Source: Demequina soli
GTDB lineage: Bacteria > Actinomycetota > Actinomycetes > Actinomycetales > Demequinaceae
Assembly (NCBI RefSeq): GCF_000971195.1
Contig: NZ_BBLZ01000001.1
Coordinates: forward strand, 295,246-359,245
Reading direction: 5' to 3'
Length of the DNA stretch: 64,000 nt
This document shows positions 41,350 to 50,104 of this stretch, one piece after another. The position numbers were made by a program, and so were the translations under genes. Positions within the stretch are counted from its first letter, which is position 1; every line of letters starts with the position of its first letter. Below the pieces are notes generated by a model. The model was given only the letters and a program-made list of their open reading frames with translations. It was not told where the DNA came from and did not search any database.

Positions 41350-42777
41350 TTACGGCCCCGTGGAACCCACGAGCGTCATCGGGTCGACGGTGTTGCCGTC
41401 GATGTAGACCTCGAAGTGGAGGTGGCACGCGGCCGAGGTGCCGGTGTTGCCCGCGTAGCCGACCAGCTGGCCCTGCGTGACGTACTGGCCCGCGCCGACC
41501 GCGAACGCGGACATGTGGTTGTAGCTCGTCATGAGCGAACGCCCGCTGACGTAGCCGTGGTCGAGCAGGACCTCGTTGCCCAGGCCGGCGACCCACTGCG
41601 CCCACTGGACGCGGCCGTCACGGGCGGCGTAGATCGGGGTGCCGCAGTAGGCGCGCATGTCCGTGCCGGCGTGCAGGCGCCAGTAGTGGAGGATCGGGTG
41701 GAACCGCATGCCGTAGCTCGACGTGATGTAGTGGCTGGGCACGGGCCAGGCGAGCACGCCCTTGGTGAGGGTGTTGGCGAGCCCGCCCGAGCTGGTGCTG
41801 GTCGCCGGGCCCGAGCCGCCGGACGACGAGGACGACCCGCCGCTGTTCTTGGCGGCCTCCGCCGCCTTGCGGGCCGCCTCCTCGGCGGCCTTGCGCTTGG
41901 CCTCCTCCTCGGCGGCCTTCTTCTTGACGAGGTCCTTGATCTGGTTGCGCGTGGCCTCCTGCTGGGCCTCGAGCGCCTTCTGCTTCTCGAGCTCGTCCTT
42001 GCGCTTGGCCTCGAGCTCGTTCTTGATGCGCGTCTGCTTGGCGACCAGGTCGTCGAGCGCCTTCTTCTTCTGGGCGGCCGTCTCGCGGAGCTGCGTGGTC
42101 TTCACCACGAGCGCGTCGGCCTCGGCCTTGAGCTCGACGATGTACTCGCGCACCGCCTCCTGGCGCACGCCGCGGTTGCGGTTGACCGCCGCGATCTCCT
42201 CGACGTCGGCGAGCGCGTTCGACTGGACGCGCGAGGCGTTGTGCTCGGCCGCGAACTTGTCCACGAACTCCTGCGACGTGCTCGCGCCGAACACCAGGCT
42301 CAGCGCCTCGTCGTCGCCCACGCCCTGGTACTGCGCGCGGGCGAGCGCCGCGACGATCTGCTGGAGCTCGCCGATGCGAGAGTCATCGGCGGAGATCTGG
42401 TCGCCGATGGCCTGGTCCTGCGCCTCGGCGGCCGCGAGCTTGTCCGCGACGAGCTTCTGCTGCACGAGCGCCGCGTCGACCGCGTCGTTCGCGTCGTCGA
42501 GCGCCTTCTGCGCGGCGGGCAGCTTGGCCTCGGTCTCCTTGAGGTTGTTGGCCGCCTTGACGATGTCCGCGCTCGTGTCCTCGAGGTCCGACTGGAGGTC
42601 CTCGATCTGCTGGGCGGTCTGCGCCTGCTTGTCCTTCGCCTTGTTGATGTCGTCGTCGTAGCTCGACGACGTCGAGAAGCCGCCCACCGCATCGGCCCCG
42701 GACACGACGGTGCCCGTGACGAGCGCGACCACGAAGGCCAGGGTCGCGAAGACGAATGCGCGGGGCAGGGTCCTCAT
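41350..42777 (-). CDS. M23 family peptidoglycan endopeptidase with coiled coil (FtsEX-associated, EnvC-like)
   Basis: A 475-residue secreted protein: signal peptide (residues 1-30), a long coiled coil (about 40-310, rich in A/E/K/Q), a Ser/Gly linker, and a C-terminal LytM/M23 domain with metal ligands HAGTDM and CHLHFE. The ATG at 42777 overlaps the ftsX stop. The domain layout and direct coupling to ftsEX indicate a cell-wall hydrolase activated through FtsEX during division, as EnvC or RipC/PcsB are in other bacteria. All zinc ligands appear intact, so it may be catalytically active itself. Confidence 0.9.
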   Translation of the reverse strand: MRTLPRAFVFATLAFVVALVTGTVVSGADAVGGFSTSSSYDDDINKAKDKQAQTAQQIEDLQSDLEDTSADIVKAANNLKETEAKLPAAQKALDDANDAVDAALVQQKLVADKLAAAEAQDQAIGDQISADDSRIGELQQIVAALARAQYQGVGDDEALSLVFGASTSQEFVDKFAAEHNASRVQSNALADVEEIAAVNRNRGVRQEAVREYIVELKAEADALVVKTTQLRETAAQKKKALDDLVAKQTRIKNELEAKRKDELEKQKALEAQQEATRNQIKDLVKKKAAEEEAKRKAAEEAARKAAEAAKNSGGSSSSSGGSGPATSTSSGGLANTLTKGVLAWPVPSHYITSSYGMRFHPILHYWRLHAGTDMRAYCGTPIYAARDGRVQWAQWVAGLGNEVLLDHGYVSGRSLMTSYNHMSAFAVGAGQYVTQGQLVGYAGNTGTSAACHLHFEVYIDGNTVDPMTLVGSTGP

Positions 42778-43685
42778 GCGCGGGTGTACCTCCCGAGCGT
42801 GACGAGCGAGGCGATCGCGGCCAGGCCGACGGCGATGACGAGCAGCCAGGGCGCGACCGACCACACGTCGTGGGCGCCGATGTACTGGACCCACGTGACG
42901 GAGCCCTTGAGCCAGTCGTCGACCAGGTAGCGCACGCCGAAGAACAGGCCTCCGGCGGCGAGCACGGCGCCGGCGGTCGCCGCGACGGCGCCCTCGAGCA
43001 TGAACGGCATCTGGATGAGCGACCGGGACGAGCCGACCATGCGCATGATCTCGGTCTCGCGGCGGCGGCTGAGCGCGCTCAGGCGGATGGTGGTGGTGAT
43101 GAGCAGCATCGCGGCGACGAGCATGACCGCGGCGAGTGCGGCGGCGACGATGGTGGCGGCGTTGAGGAAGCGGAACAGCTGGGAGAAGATCTCGCGCTGG
43201 TCCCGGACCACGTCGACGCCGGGCAGGCCCTCGGTCGCGTCGGCGACCACCTGGTACTGCTCGGGGTCGGACAGCTTGACGCGGAAGCTGGGCTGCATCT
43301 GGTCCGGCGTGAGGGAGGACCAGATGCCCTCCTTGTCGTTGGCGACGAACTTGTCGTACGCCTCCTGGCGGGACTCGTAGTAGACCTTCTGGACCAGCCC
43401 GCTGAGCGCTCCGTCCTCCAGCACGGACTTGATCGCGTCCTCCTGGGCCGTGGTGACGGCGCCCTCGGCGCAGTTCTCGTTCCGGGAGTTCTCGGGGCAC
43501 AGGAAGATCGAGATCTCGACCTTGCCGTACCAGTCGTCCTTGAGCTGGTTGATCTGCATCTGGATGAGCGCGGCCGCGCCCACGAACGTGAGCGACACGA
43601 ACGTCACCAGCACCACGGACAGCGCCATGGTGCTGTTGCGGCGGAGCCCGTTGAAGACCTCGCCGAAGATGAAGCGGAGCCTCAC
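42774..43685 (-). CDS. ftsX: Cell division protein FtsX
   Basis: A 303-residue membrane protein with one N-terminal helix, an extracellular domain (about 45-170; includes a Cys pair in [12 protein letters not shown]) and three C-terminal helices (FtsX/MacB fold; [15 protein letters not shown]). It transmits ATPase cycles of FtsE to the extracellular hydrolase. The GTG at 43685 overlaps the ftsE stop; the stop overlaps the M23 gene start. Confidence 0.95.
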   Translation of the reverse strand: MRLRFIFGEVFNGLRRNSTMALSVVLVTFVSLTFVGAAALIQMQINQLKDDWYGKVEISIFLCPENSRNENCAEGAVTTAQEDAIKSVLEDGALSGLVQKVYYESRQEAYDKFVANDKEGIWSSLTPDQMQPSFRVKLSDPEQYQVVADATEGLPGVDVVRDQREIFSQLFRFLNAATIVAAALAAVMLVAAMLLITTTIRLSALSRRRETEIMRMVGSSRSLIQMPFMLEGAVAATAGAVLAAGGLFFGVRYLVDDWLKGSVTWVQYIGAHDVWSVAPWLLVIAVGLAAIASLVTLGRYTRA

Positions 43686-44374
43686 ACGCGCTCCAATCCG
43701 TACACGCCGCGGTCCTGGTCGCGGACCAGCTGGCCGCCGCGGAGCTCGATGACGCGCTTGCGCATCTGGTCGACGATCTCGTCGTCGTGGGTCGCCATCA
43801 GCACGGTGGTGCCGGTGCGGTTGATGCGGTCGAGGAGGCGCATGATGCCCACCGAGGTGCCCGGGTCGAGGTTGCCCGTCGGCTCGTCGCACAGCAGGAT
43901 CGGCGGGTGGTTGACGAACGCGCGCGCGATCGCGACGCGCTGCTGCTCGCCACCCGACAGCTCGTGCGGCATGCGCCGCTCCTTGCCGGACAGGCCCACG
44001 AGGTCGAGCATCTCGGGGACCGTCGACTGGATGTGGTGGCGGCTCTTGCCGATCACCTGGAGCGCGAACGCGACGTTCTGGTAGACCGTCTTGTTGGGCA
44101 GCAGGCGGAAGTCCTGGAACACGGCGCCGATCTCGCGGCGCAGGTGCGGCACGCGCCACGCGGACAGCTTGTTGAGGTGGCGGCCCGCGACGTACACGTC
44201 GCCCCCGGTGGGGCGCTCCTCACGCAGGATGAGCTTGAGGAACGTCGACTTGCCCGATCCGGACGAGCCCACGAGGAACACGAAGTCCCCGCGCTCGATC
44301 TCCACGGAGACGGAGTCGAGCGCAGGACGGGCGCCCCGCTTGTAGACCTTGGTGGCGTTGTCGAGTCGAATCAT
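43682..44374 (-). CDS. ftsE: Cell division ATP-binding protein FtsE
   Basis: A 230-residue ABC ATPase: [14 protein letters not shown] start, Walker [36 protein letters not shown] (FtsE Q-loop hallmark), signature LSGGEQQRV and Walker [15 protein letters not shown] 44374 is preferred to an upstream ATG at 44389 because it matches the usual FtsE N-terminus. Confidence 0.96.
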   Translation of the reverse strand: MIRLDNATKVYKRGARPALDSVSVEIERGDFVFLVGSSGSGKSTFLKLILREERPTGGDVYVAGRHLNKLSAWRVPHLRREIGAVFQDFRLLPNKTVYQNVAFALQVIGKSRHHIQSTVPEMLDLVGLSGKERRMPHELSGGEQQRVAIARAFVNHPPILLCDEPTGNLDPGTSVGIMRLLDRINRTGTTVLMATHDDEIVDQMRKRVIELRGGQLVRDQDRGVYGLERV

Positions 44375-44503
44375 GAGATGCGCGGGCACGAGGGGTAGGA
44401 GACCCGCGCCACCCGAGCATCGTAGGAACGGCGCGCGCGCAGCCCCGGGAGGCGCGCCGCGCCCGGCGTGTCCCGTTCGTCACGTCTTGACAGTTGACGA
44501 TGT

Positions 44504-44517
44504 GCGAACCAGTTCGC
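44504..44517. promoter_or_regulatory. Short palindrome upstream of ftsE
   Basis: GCGAAC-CA-GTTCGC, perfect 6-bp arms, about 130 bp upstream of ftsE. The spacing (2 bp) does not fit the actinobacterial LexA box (4 bp). It may be an operator or part of a hairpin. The surrounding 245-bp gap between ftsE and prfB also holds TTGACAGTTGACGA and one 14-mer repeat. Confidence 0.35.
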
Positions 44518-44553
44518 TCCGCACGGAACCCGCCGCGACACGCGGGGCCGGGC

Positions 44554-44567
44554 CCGCGCATCGTCCC
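44554..44567 (+). repeat. Dispersed 14-mer repeat
   Basis: An exact copy on the plus strand, 53 bp downstream of the prfB stop in the prfB-ftsE intergenic region. Confidence 0.75.
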
Positions 44568-44619
44568 TGATCCGCGGCGTGTCGCCGGCGGAACCGTGCT
44601 GAGCGAAGGGCGGTGAGCG

Positions 44620-45729
44620 TTACTCGGCGTTCTGGCCGGCGCGGCGCCAGCGGATGCCGGCGTCGATGAAGCCATCGATGTCGCCGTCGAAGACGATCTG
44701 CGGGTTGCCGACCTCGTGGCCCGTGCGCAGGTCCTTGACGAGCTGCTGGCCGTAGAGGAAGTACGAGCGCATCTGGTCGCCCCACGAGGCCTTGATGTCG
44801 CCCGCGAGCTCCTTCTTCTGCGCTGCCTCCTGCTCCTTCTTGAGCAGCAGCAGGCGCGACTGGAGGACGCGCATGGCGGCGGCGCGGTTCTGGATCTGCG
44901 ACTTCTCGTCCTGCATCGACACGACGATGCCGGTCGGGAGGTGGGTGAGGCGCACGGCGGAGTCGGTGGTGTTGACCGACTGGCCGCCGGGGCCGGACGA
45001 GCGGAACACGTCGACCTTGATCTCCGCCTCGGGGACCTCGATGTGGTCGGTGGACTCGATCTGCGGGATCACCTCGACGGCCGCGAAGGAGGTCTGGCGC
45101 TTATCGGCCGAGCCGAACGGGCTGATGCGCGCGAGGCGGTGCGTGCCGGCCTCGACGGACAGCGTGCCGTAGGCGTACGGGGCGTTGAGCTCGAAGGTCG
45201 CGGACTTGATGCCGGCGCCCTCCGCGTAGGACGTGTCGAGCACCTTGGTGCCGTAGCCGTGGCGCTCGGCCCAGCGCAGGTACATGCGCAGGAGCATCTC
45301 CGCGAAGTCGGTGGCGTCGTCGCCGCCGGCCCCCGAGCGGATGGTGACGACGGCGTTGCGCTCGTCCCACTCCCCCGTCATCAGGGTGCGGACCTCCATC
45401 GCGGCGAGGTCGGTCTTGAGCTTCGCGAGCTCCGCGTCCGCCTCGGCGAGCGTGTCCTCGTCCTCGCCCTCGGTGCCGAGCTCGACGAGCACCTCGAGGT
45501 CCTCGATGCGCGAGCCCATGCGCGTGACGCGCTCGAGCTCGGCGTTGGCCTGGCTCAGCTGGCTGGTGACGGCCTGGGCGTTGTCCTGGTCGTCCCACAG
45601 GTCGGGCGCGGCGGCCTGCTCCTCGAGCACGGCGATGCGCGCCTTGAGCTTGGCGGGGTCGGTCACCGCCTCGATCTGCGAGAAGGTCGAGCGGAGCTCC
45701 TGGATCTCAAGCGCGAAGTCGGTGGCCAC
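44620..45729 (-). CDS. prfB: Peptide chain release factor 2
   Basis: A 369-residue class I release factor for UGA/UAA. The tripeptide anticodon SPF ([12 protein letters not shown]) defines RF2, and the GPGGQSVN loop carries the catalytic GGQ. The reading frame is continuous, so the programmed +1 frameshift known from E. coli is absent. The GTG at 45729 is chosen because a TAGACT -10 ends 8 nt upstream; a TTG at 45738 would lie within that promoter. It is upstream of ftsEX in the standard actinobacterial order. Confidence 0.95.
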   Translation of the reverse strand: MATDFALEIQELRSTFSQIEAVTDPAKLKARIAVLEEQAAAPDLWDDQDNAQAVTSQLSQANAELERVTRMGSRIEDLEVLVELGTEGEDEDTLAEADAELAKLKTDLAAMEVRTLMTGEWDERNAVVTIRSGAGGDDATDFAEMLLRMYLRWAERHGYGTKVLDTSYAEGAGIKSATFELNAPYAYGTLSVEAGTHRLARISPFGSADKRQTSFAAVEVIPQIESTDHIEVPEAEIKVDVFRSSGPGGQSVNTTDSAVRLTHLPTGIVVSMQDEKSQIQNRAAAMRVLQSRLLLLKKEQEAAQKKELAGDIKASWGDQMRSYFLYGQQLVKDLRTGHEVGNPQIVFDGDIDGFIDAGIRWRRAGQNAE

Positions 45730-45737
45730 GAGGGTCA

Positions 45738-45743
45738 AGTCTA
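45738..45743 (-). promoter_or_regulatory. -10 element of leaderless prfB promoter
   Basis: TAGACT on the minus strand ends 8 nt before the GTG at 45729. Confidence 0.5.
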
Positions 45744-45769
45744 GTGGGGCGCGTGCGGGACCTCGCCCG

Positions 45770-45783
45770 GGGACGATGCGCGG
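45770..45783 (-). repeat. Dispersed 14-mer repeat
   Basis: An exact copy on the minus strand, 15 bp downstream of the small lipoprotein stop. Confidence 0.75.
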
Positions 45784-45798
45784 GCCGGGGCGGCCGGT

Positions 45799-46077
45799 TC
45801 AGCCGCCGGTGACGGCGTCGACCGCGTCCTTCGCCTTGTCCTTGAGGGTGTCGGCCTGGTCCTGGAGGTCCTTGGCGGTCTTCTGAGCGTCCTCGACCTG
45901 CTGCTGGATCTCGTCGGCGCGCTCGGAGGCCTGCTTCTGGACGTCCTTGGCCTTCTCGATCGCGTCCTGCGCGCCCTTGGTCGCATCCGCGATGGAGCCC
46001 TGGACGTCGCCGCAGCCGGAGAGCACGGTGGCGAGGACGGCGCCGGAGACGGCGGTGGTGACGAGGCGCAGCTTCAT
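45799..46077 (-). CDS. Small helical lipoprotein
   Basis: A 92-residue protein with a lipoprotein signal (MKLRLVTTAVSGAVLATVLS-G-C) and a mature part that is one long Lys/Asp/Gln/Ala-rich amphipathic helix (AIEKAKDVQKQASERADEIQ...), suggesting a coiled coil anchored in the membrane. I recognise no family. The ATG at 46077 gives a normal signal peptide; an upstream ATG at 46098 would add seven residues. The dispersed promoter repeat (46102-46122) lies directly upstream. Confidence 0.72.
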   Translation of the reverse strand: MKLRLVTTAVSGAVLATVLSGCGDVQGSIADATKGAQDAIEKAKDVQKQASERADEIQQQVEDAQKTAKDLQDQADTLKDKAKDAVDAVTGG

Positions 46078-46101
46078 GGGCACCATCATCGCCGACACGT
46101 G

Positions 46102-46122
46102 CGATTTCCAATGACAGATGTG
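46102..46122 (-). repeat. Dispersed promoter-region repeat, copy 3
   Basis: The minus strand reads CACATCTGTCATTGGAAATCG, identical to the other copies at most positions. It ends 25 bp before the lipoprotein start; TTGGAA within it could be the -35. Confidence 0.7.
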
Positions 46123-46207
46123 GCGGGTGTTCCCGGAGTGACGAATCGGGCCGCCACACGAGGCGACGCACGTCCCACGCCGGGCAGGCGGCTCCGCAAC
46201 ATCGCGG

Positions 46208-46224
46208 TAACTATCGGTCGCTAG
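46208..46224 (+). promoter_or_regulatory. Regulon operator 1 (amidohydrolase promoter)
   Basis: TAACTATCGGTCGCTAG. The near-palindrome CTATCG-GT-CGCTAG overlaps a TAACTAT -10-like element about 56 bp before the amidohydrolase start. It shares its core with sites at 55400, 58733 and 63886. Confidence 0.7.
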
Positions 46225-46279
46225 GCTAACGGGAGCCCCGCGGAGGTCGCGGCGCCGTCACCCCACGGAGGTCACCCGC

Positions 46280-47569
46280 GTGAGCCCTGCCCGCCTTCCC
46301 GCCGTCCCCGCCGCGCCCGGCGTCACGCTCATCACCGGGGCGACGGTGATCGACGGCACGGGATCGGAACCGCGCGAGGGGTGCGACATCGAGATCCGGG
46401 ACGGCGTCATCACCGCCGTGGGACCGACGAGCCCCGCGGCCGCGCGTCCCGACAGTCTCGTCGACGGCGCGGGAGCCTGGCTGATGCCGGGGTTCGTCGA
46501 CACGCACGTGCACCTCACCATGCCCAACGGCGCGCGGCCCGAGGACGAGCGCCTCAAGTTCGCCGAGGAGCACGCCTTCGCGACTGCTCACTCCATGCGC
46601 CTCACGCTCGAGGCAGGCGTGACCGCAGCGCGCGATCTCTCGGGACTGACGCCCGGCTACCGCAACGCCGTCGCCCAGGGCCTCATCGACGGACCGCGGA
46701 TGCACATGTCGATCGCGCTGCTGTCCCCCACGGGCGGGCACGCGGATCCGGTCCACGCGAACGGCAGCGTCGCCGGCTACGTCGCCTACGAGCCCGCCCC
46801 CAGCTGGGCAGTGGTCGACACCGATGACGAGGTGGTCAAGGCGGTCCGCACGCTCATGCGCACCGGCGCCGACGTGATCAAGGTGTGCACCACCGGAGGC
46901 ATCTCCACCCCGACGGACAGCCCCGACGACCTGGGGCTGAGCGAGGAGCAGGTGCGGCTCATCGCCACCGAGGTGGCCCGACGCGGCGGGCGCGCGATCG
47001 CGGCGCACGCCCAGGGCAACGCGGGCGCGCTCGCGGCGGTGCGCGGCGGCACCACCAGCCTCGAGCACGGCTACGAGATGTCCGAGGAGCTCATCGAGGA
47101 GATGCGCGCGCACGGCACCGTGCTGGTGCCGACCCTGTCCACGCTGTCGCTCACCCCCGACCCGGCCGTCAAGCCGGCCGCGGTGGTCGCCAAGAAGAAG
47201 GAGTGGCAGGTGCGCGGGCGCGACGCTGCCGCGCGCGCGATCTCCGCGGGCATCCCCGTGGCGCTCGGCACCGACGCGGGCATCCACCCGCACGGCCGCA
47301 ACCTCGCCGAGCTCGGTCACCTGGTGGACGCCGGCATGAGCCCGCTCGCCGCGATCCACGCGGGCACGCAGGCGGGCGCGCGGCTGCTGGGCCTCGACGC
47401 CCGCCTCGGCGCGCTCGCGCCGGGCATGCTCGCGGACATCGTGCTGGTGTGCGTGGACCCGCTCGCGCGGATCCACGAGCTTGCCGACGCCCGCACCGTG
47501 GAGGTCGTGGTGCAGGGCGGTCGGCTGGTCAAGGACGCCGCGGGACGCACGTCGACGCCCCGCGGTTGA
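46280..47569 (+). CDS. Metal-dependent amidohydrolase (imidazolonepropionase/prolidase-like subfamily)
   Basis: A 429-residue amidohydrolase-superfamily enzyme. Metal ligands are visible: DTHVHL, the likely carboxylated Lys in DVIKVCTTGG, His in AAHAQG and LEHGYE, and Asp in LGTDAG. It resembles the group annotated as Xaa-Pro dipeptidase/organophosphorus acid hydrolase-like proteins, whose real substrates are small cyclic or peptide-like amides. The GTG start at 46280 follows GGAGGT. It shares the operator of the nitrogen island, so it probably hydrolyses the island's substrate or a precursor. It ends 4 bp from the convergent MFS gene. Confidence 0.85.
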   Translation: MSPARLPAVPAAPGVTLITGATVIDGTGSEPREGCDIEIRDGVITAVGPTSPAAARPDSLVDGAGAWLMPGFVDTHVHLTMPNGARPEDERLKFAEEHAFATAHSMRLTLEAGVTAARDLSGLTPGYRNAVAQGLIDGPRMHMSIALLSPTGGHADPVHANGSVAGYVAYEPAPSWAVVDTDDEVVKAVRTLMRTGADVIKVCTTGGISTPTDSPDDLGLSEEQVRLIATEVARRGGRAIAAHAQGNAGALAAVRGGTTSLEHGYEMSEELIEEMRAHGTVLVPTLSTLSLTPDPAVKPAAVVAKKKEWQVRGRDAAARAISAGIPVALGTDAGIHPHGRNLAELGHLVDAGMSPLAAIHAGTQAGARLLGLDARLGALAPGMLADIVLVCVDPLARIHELADARTVEVVVQGGRLVKDAAGRTSTPRG

Positions 47570-47573
47570 TCCC

Positions 47574-48818
47574 TCAGGCGCGCGCGGGCTCCTCGCTCGC
47601 CGCGACCGCCGTGGCGGCGACCGCGCGGCGACGCGCACGCGCGGTCGCCGCCCACGCCGTGCCCCCGGTGATCGCACAGCCGAGGAAGAGCGCGGCGGAC
47701 AGGTACGGCAGCCCCTCGAGCCGACCCTGGTCGACCTGCGCGCTTGCGAGCGCGGCGCCGATCGACGTACCGGTGTAGATCAGCGACGAGTTGATGCCGA
47801 CCACGACGTTGACGTGCCGTCCCGAGTTGCCCACGATCAGCGCCTGAAGCGGCGGGTTGATCGCCCACGAGCAGAAGCCCCACGCGAGCAGCAGGAGCGC
47901 GGCAGGCAGAGGGTGGGAGACGAGCGCGAGGCCGCCCACCGCCACCGCCGCGGCGACACCGAGCAGCGTGAGGATGCGGGCGGGTCCCAGCCTGTCCGCG
48001 GCCCCGCCCAGGACGCCGTTGCCGGCGAGGCCCGCGAGGCCGTAGCAGAGCAGCAGCCCGGACAGCAACGCCCCCGTGGCGCCGGTGGCACCCTCGAGGA
48101 ACGGCGCGATGAACGTGTTGAGGCCGCCAGTGGCCGCGCCCTCGAGGAGCGCCGTCGCAAGGGTCGCCGCGAGCACCACCGCAGCGGACGCCCACACGAC
48201 CGTGCCGTCGCCCTCGCGCCGGCGCGCCTCCTCGCCCGCAAGCCGCAGGCCCGCCTGCCAGGGACGCAGCGCCACGACGGTCGCGGCGGCGACGAGCACG
48301 AGCCCGGCAACCAGCAGGAACGCGGTCCGCGCCCCCACGGTGGTGCCGAGCAGGTTGCCCAGCGGCGCCCCGACGAGCGAGGACGCGACCATGCCGGTGA
48401 ACGAGATGGACAGCGCGCGGGAGCGATGCGCGCCGGCGACGATGCTGCCCGCGTGGACGGTGCACATGGGCACGACCCCGGCCACCGCGACGGCCTGCAC
48501 GACCCGCGCCGCGATCAGCTGCGGCACCGTGTCGACCTGCGACACCGCGAGCGCGGCGAGTGCGACGAGCGGCAGCGCGACGATCATCACGGTGTACGGC
48601 TCGAGGCGCCGCACGCTCCACGCGATCACGGGGGCTGCGACCGCGTACGCGAGACCGAACACGGCGTTCGAGCGTCCGACGTCGCCGAGCGAGATGCCCG
48701 TCTCCGAGGAAAAGGCCGACAGCACGCCGGGGACCAGCATCGAGCCGAGCGTCGCCGCGAAGACCGCGCCGGCGAGGGCCCACAGCGTCAGCAGCGCGCG
48801 GCGCGAGACCCCGCTCAC
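47574..48818 (-). CDS. Major facilitator superfamily transporter
   Basis: A 414-residue protein with twelve hydrophobic segments of the DHA1/AraJ-like drug-proton antiporter type (SNAVFGLAYAVAAPVIAWSV-like motif in helix 2 region). The GTG start at 48818 overlaps the stop of the cysteine hydrolase gene (GTGA). It is the last gene of the long operon from the Dpp-type importer, so it may export a product or take up a related compound. Confidence 0.86.
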   Translation of the reverse strand: MSGVSRRALLTLWALAGAVFAATLGSMLVPGVLSAFSSETGISLGDVGRSNAVFGLAYAVAAPVIAWSVRRLEPYTVMIVALPLVALAALAVSQVDTVPQLIAARVVQAVAVAGVVPMCTVHAGSIVAGAHRSRALSISFTGMVASSLVGAPLGNLLGTTVGARTAFLLVAGLVLVAAATVVALRPWQAGLRLAGEEARRREGDGTVVWASAAVVLAATLATALLEGAATGGLNTFIAPFLEGATGATGALLSGLLLCYGLAGLAGNGVLGGAADRLGPARILTLLGVAAAVAVGGLALVSHPLPAALLLLAWGFCSWAINPPLQALIVGNSGRHVNVVVGINSSLIYTGTSIGAALASAQVDQGRLEGLPYLSAALFLGCAITGGTAWAATARARRRAVAATAVAASEEPARA

Positions 48819-49423
48819 GCGCCGGCGGGGACGGCTGCGCCCTCGAGCGAACCCAGCCAGCGCATCGTCTCCTCGGACGTGACCAGGGAGCCGTGCTGGA
48901 GGTAGTGGATCATCTCAAGCGCGTCGTCGTGCGCCTGGCGGGACGACCCCATGACCACGTCGGTCACCACGTTGAGGTGGAAGTCGCGCTGGTGTGCGTC
49001 GACCGCGGTGTAGAGGATGCAGATGTCCGTGAAGCCTCCGATGAGCACCAGGGTCTCCGCCTTGTACGCCTTGAGCACGATGTCGAGCTCCGTGCCGAAG
49101 AACCCGCTGTAGCGGCGCTTACGGATGTGGAACTCGTCGGGCGTGGGCTCGAGGCCGTCCGCCAGCTCGGTGTACTTGTTGCCCTCGATGCAGTGCGGGC
49201 CCTCGGAGCCGTCGAGCTCGCGGCCGATGTCGGTGAGGTGCGGCTTGTGGACCTCCTGGATCCATACGACGGGCACGTCCTTGGCGCGGGCCTCCGCGAC
49301 CATCGCGACGGCCTTGTCCCGCTGCGCGGGGATGTCGAACGGGTCGTCCTGGGACATCGGGCCGTCCATCGGGCCGCCCTGGAAGTCGACCACCACGAGC
49401 ACGGTGGAGCCGTGGATGTTCAT
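48815..49423 (-). CDS. Isochorismatase-like cysteine hydrolase 2
   Basis: A 202-residue member of the isochorismatase-like family with the catalytic triad Asp13 (VVVDFQGG), Lys102 (HIRKRRYSGFFG) and Cys135 (FTDICILYTAVDAH). Family members hydrolyse C-N bonds in small amides: nicotinamide, N-carbamoylsarcosine, ureidoacrylate, biuret, triuret and guanylurea. It is a close paralogue of the gene directly upstream (shared IQEVHKP, DIGRELDGSE, KRRYS-x-FFG). Its ATG overlaps that gene's stop. Placement with allophanate hydrolase and the carboxylase points to a ureido or guanidino substrate. Confidence 0.87.
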   Translation of the reverse strand: MNIHGSTVLVVVDFQGGPMDGPMSQDDPFDIPAQRDKAVAMVAEARAKDVPVVWIQEVHKPHLTDIGRELDGSEGPHCIEGNKYTELADGLEPTPDEFHIRKRRYSGFFGTELDIVLKAYKAETLVLIGGFTDICILYTAVDAHQRDFHLNVVTDVVMGSSRQAHDDALEMIHYLQHGSLVTSEETMRWLGSLEGAAVPAGA

Positions 49424-50085
49424 GCGTCCTCCTTCGAGGTCTCGGGGGTGGGCTGCGGGCGCGCGTCGAGCCAGGCGTCGACCGCCTCGAGCGACACGAG
49501 GGCGTCGCGCTGCAGGTACTTCATGGCGCGTAGCGCGGCATCGTGAAGCTTCTGGCCCGAGCCGATCACCATGTCGGTGACGGTGCGGAAGCGGTAGTCG
49601 AGCTGGTGCGCGTCGACCGCGGTGTAGTGGATGCACACGTCCGTCATCCCGCCGATGAGGATGAGCGTCTCCGCCCGGTAGCCCTTGAGCACGATGTCGA
49701 GCTCGGACCCGAAGAATGCGCTGTAGCGGCGCTTCTGGATGAGGTACTCCTCGGGGCGCGGCTCAAGGCCGGGGTGCAGCTCGGTGCGGGGGTCGCCCTC
49801 GACGCAATGGACGTTCTCGCTGCCGTCGAGCTCGCGCCCGATGTCGATCAGCGAGGGCTTGTGCACCTCCTGGATGAACACGACGGGCACGCCCTTGGCG
49901 CGGAACCGGGCGACCATGTCGACGGCCTTGGCGTTGCGCTCGGGGCGACCGGGCATGTAGCCGGGCTTGTCGGCGCCGAACGACGACGGCTGCCCACCGC
50001 CCTGGATGTCGACGACCACGAGGACGGCGTTGCCGACCACGTCGAGCGTGTCGGACGGGGTGATGTCTGTCACCTGGAGTGGCAT
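49420..50085 (-). CDS. Isochorismatase-like cysteine hydrolase 1
   Basis: A 221-residue paralogue of the next gene, with triad Asp26 (VVVDIQGG), Lys118 (LIQKRRYSAFFG) and Cys151 (MTDVCIHYTAVDAH) and an extra N-terminal 13 residues. A tandem pair suggests two successive hydrolytic steps or a hetero-oligomer. It starts at ATG 50085 with GAAAGGA upstream, 19 bp after the DppB-like permease stop. Confidence 0.87.
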   Translation of the reverse strand: MPLQVTDITPSDTLDVVGNAVLVVVDIQGGGQPSSFGADKPGYMPGRPERNAKAVDMVARFRAKGVPVVFIQEVHKPSLIDIGRELDGSENVHCVEGDPRTELHPGLEPRPEEYLIQKRRYSAFFGSELDIVLKGYRAETLILIGGMTDVCIHYTAVDAHQLDYRFRTVTDMVIGSGQKLHDAALRAMKYLQRDALVSLEAVDAWLDARPQPTPETSKEDA

Positions 50086-50104
50086 GAGGAGGTCCTTTCC
50101 GAGA

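Noticed and set aside
38680..42930. A 1416-codon open frame on the plus strand, and similar long frames at 3675-6242 and 53702-57466
   Set aside because: They lie antisense to well-supported genes and are made of Arg/Asp/Val/His-rich low-complexity sequence, the usual mirror of GC-rich codon usage. No domains or start signals are visible.
44504..44517. LexA/SOS box (GCGAACCAGTTCGC) upstream of ftsE
   Set aside because: The actinobacterial SOS box needs CGAAC-N4-GTTCG; here the spacer is 2 bp, and prfB/ftsE are not SOS genes.
45600..45743. Programmed +1 frameshift in prfB
   Set aside because: The reading frame is open from GTG 45729 to the end with the full N-terminal domain and no in-frame UGA, so no frameshift is needed.
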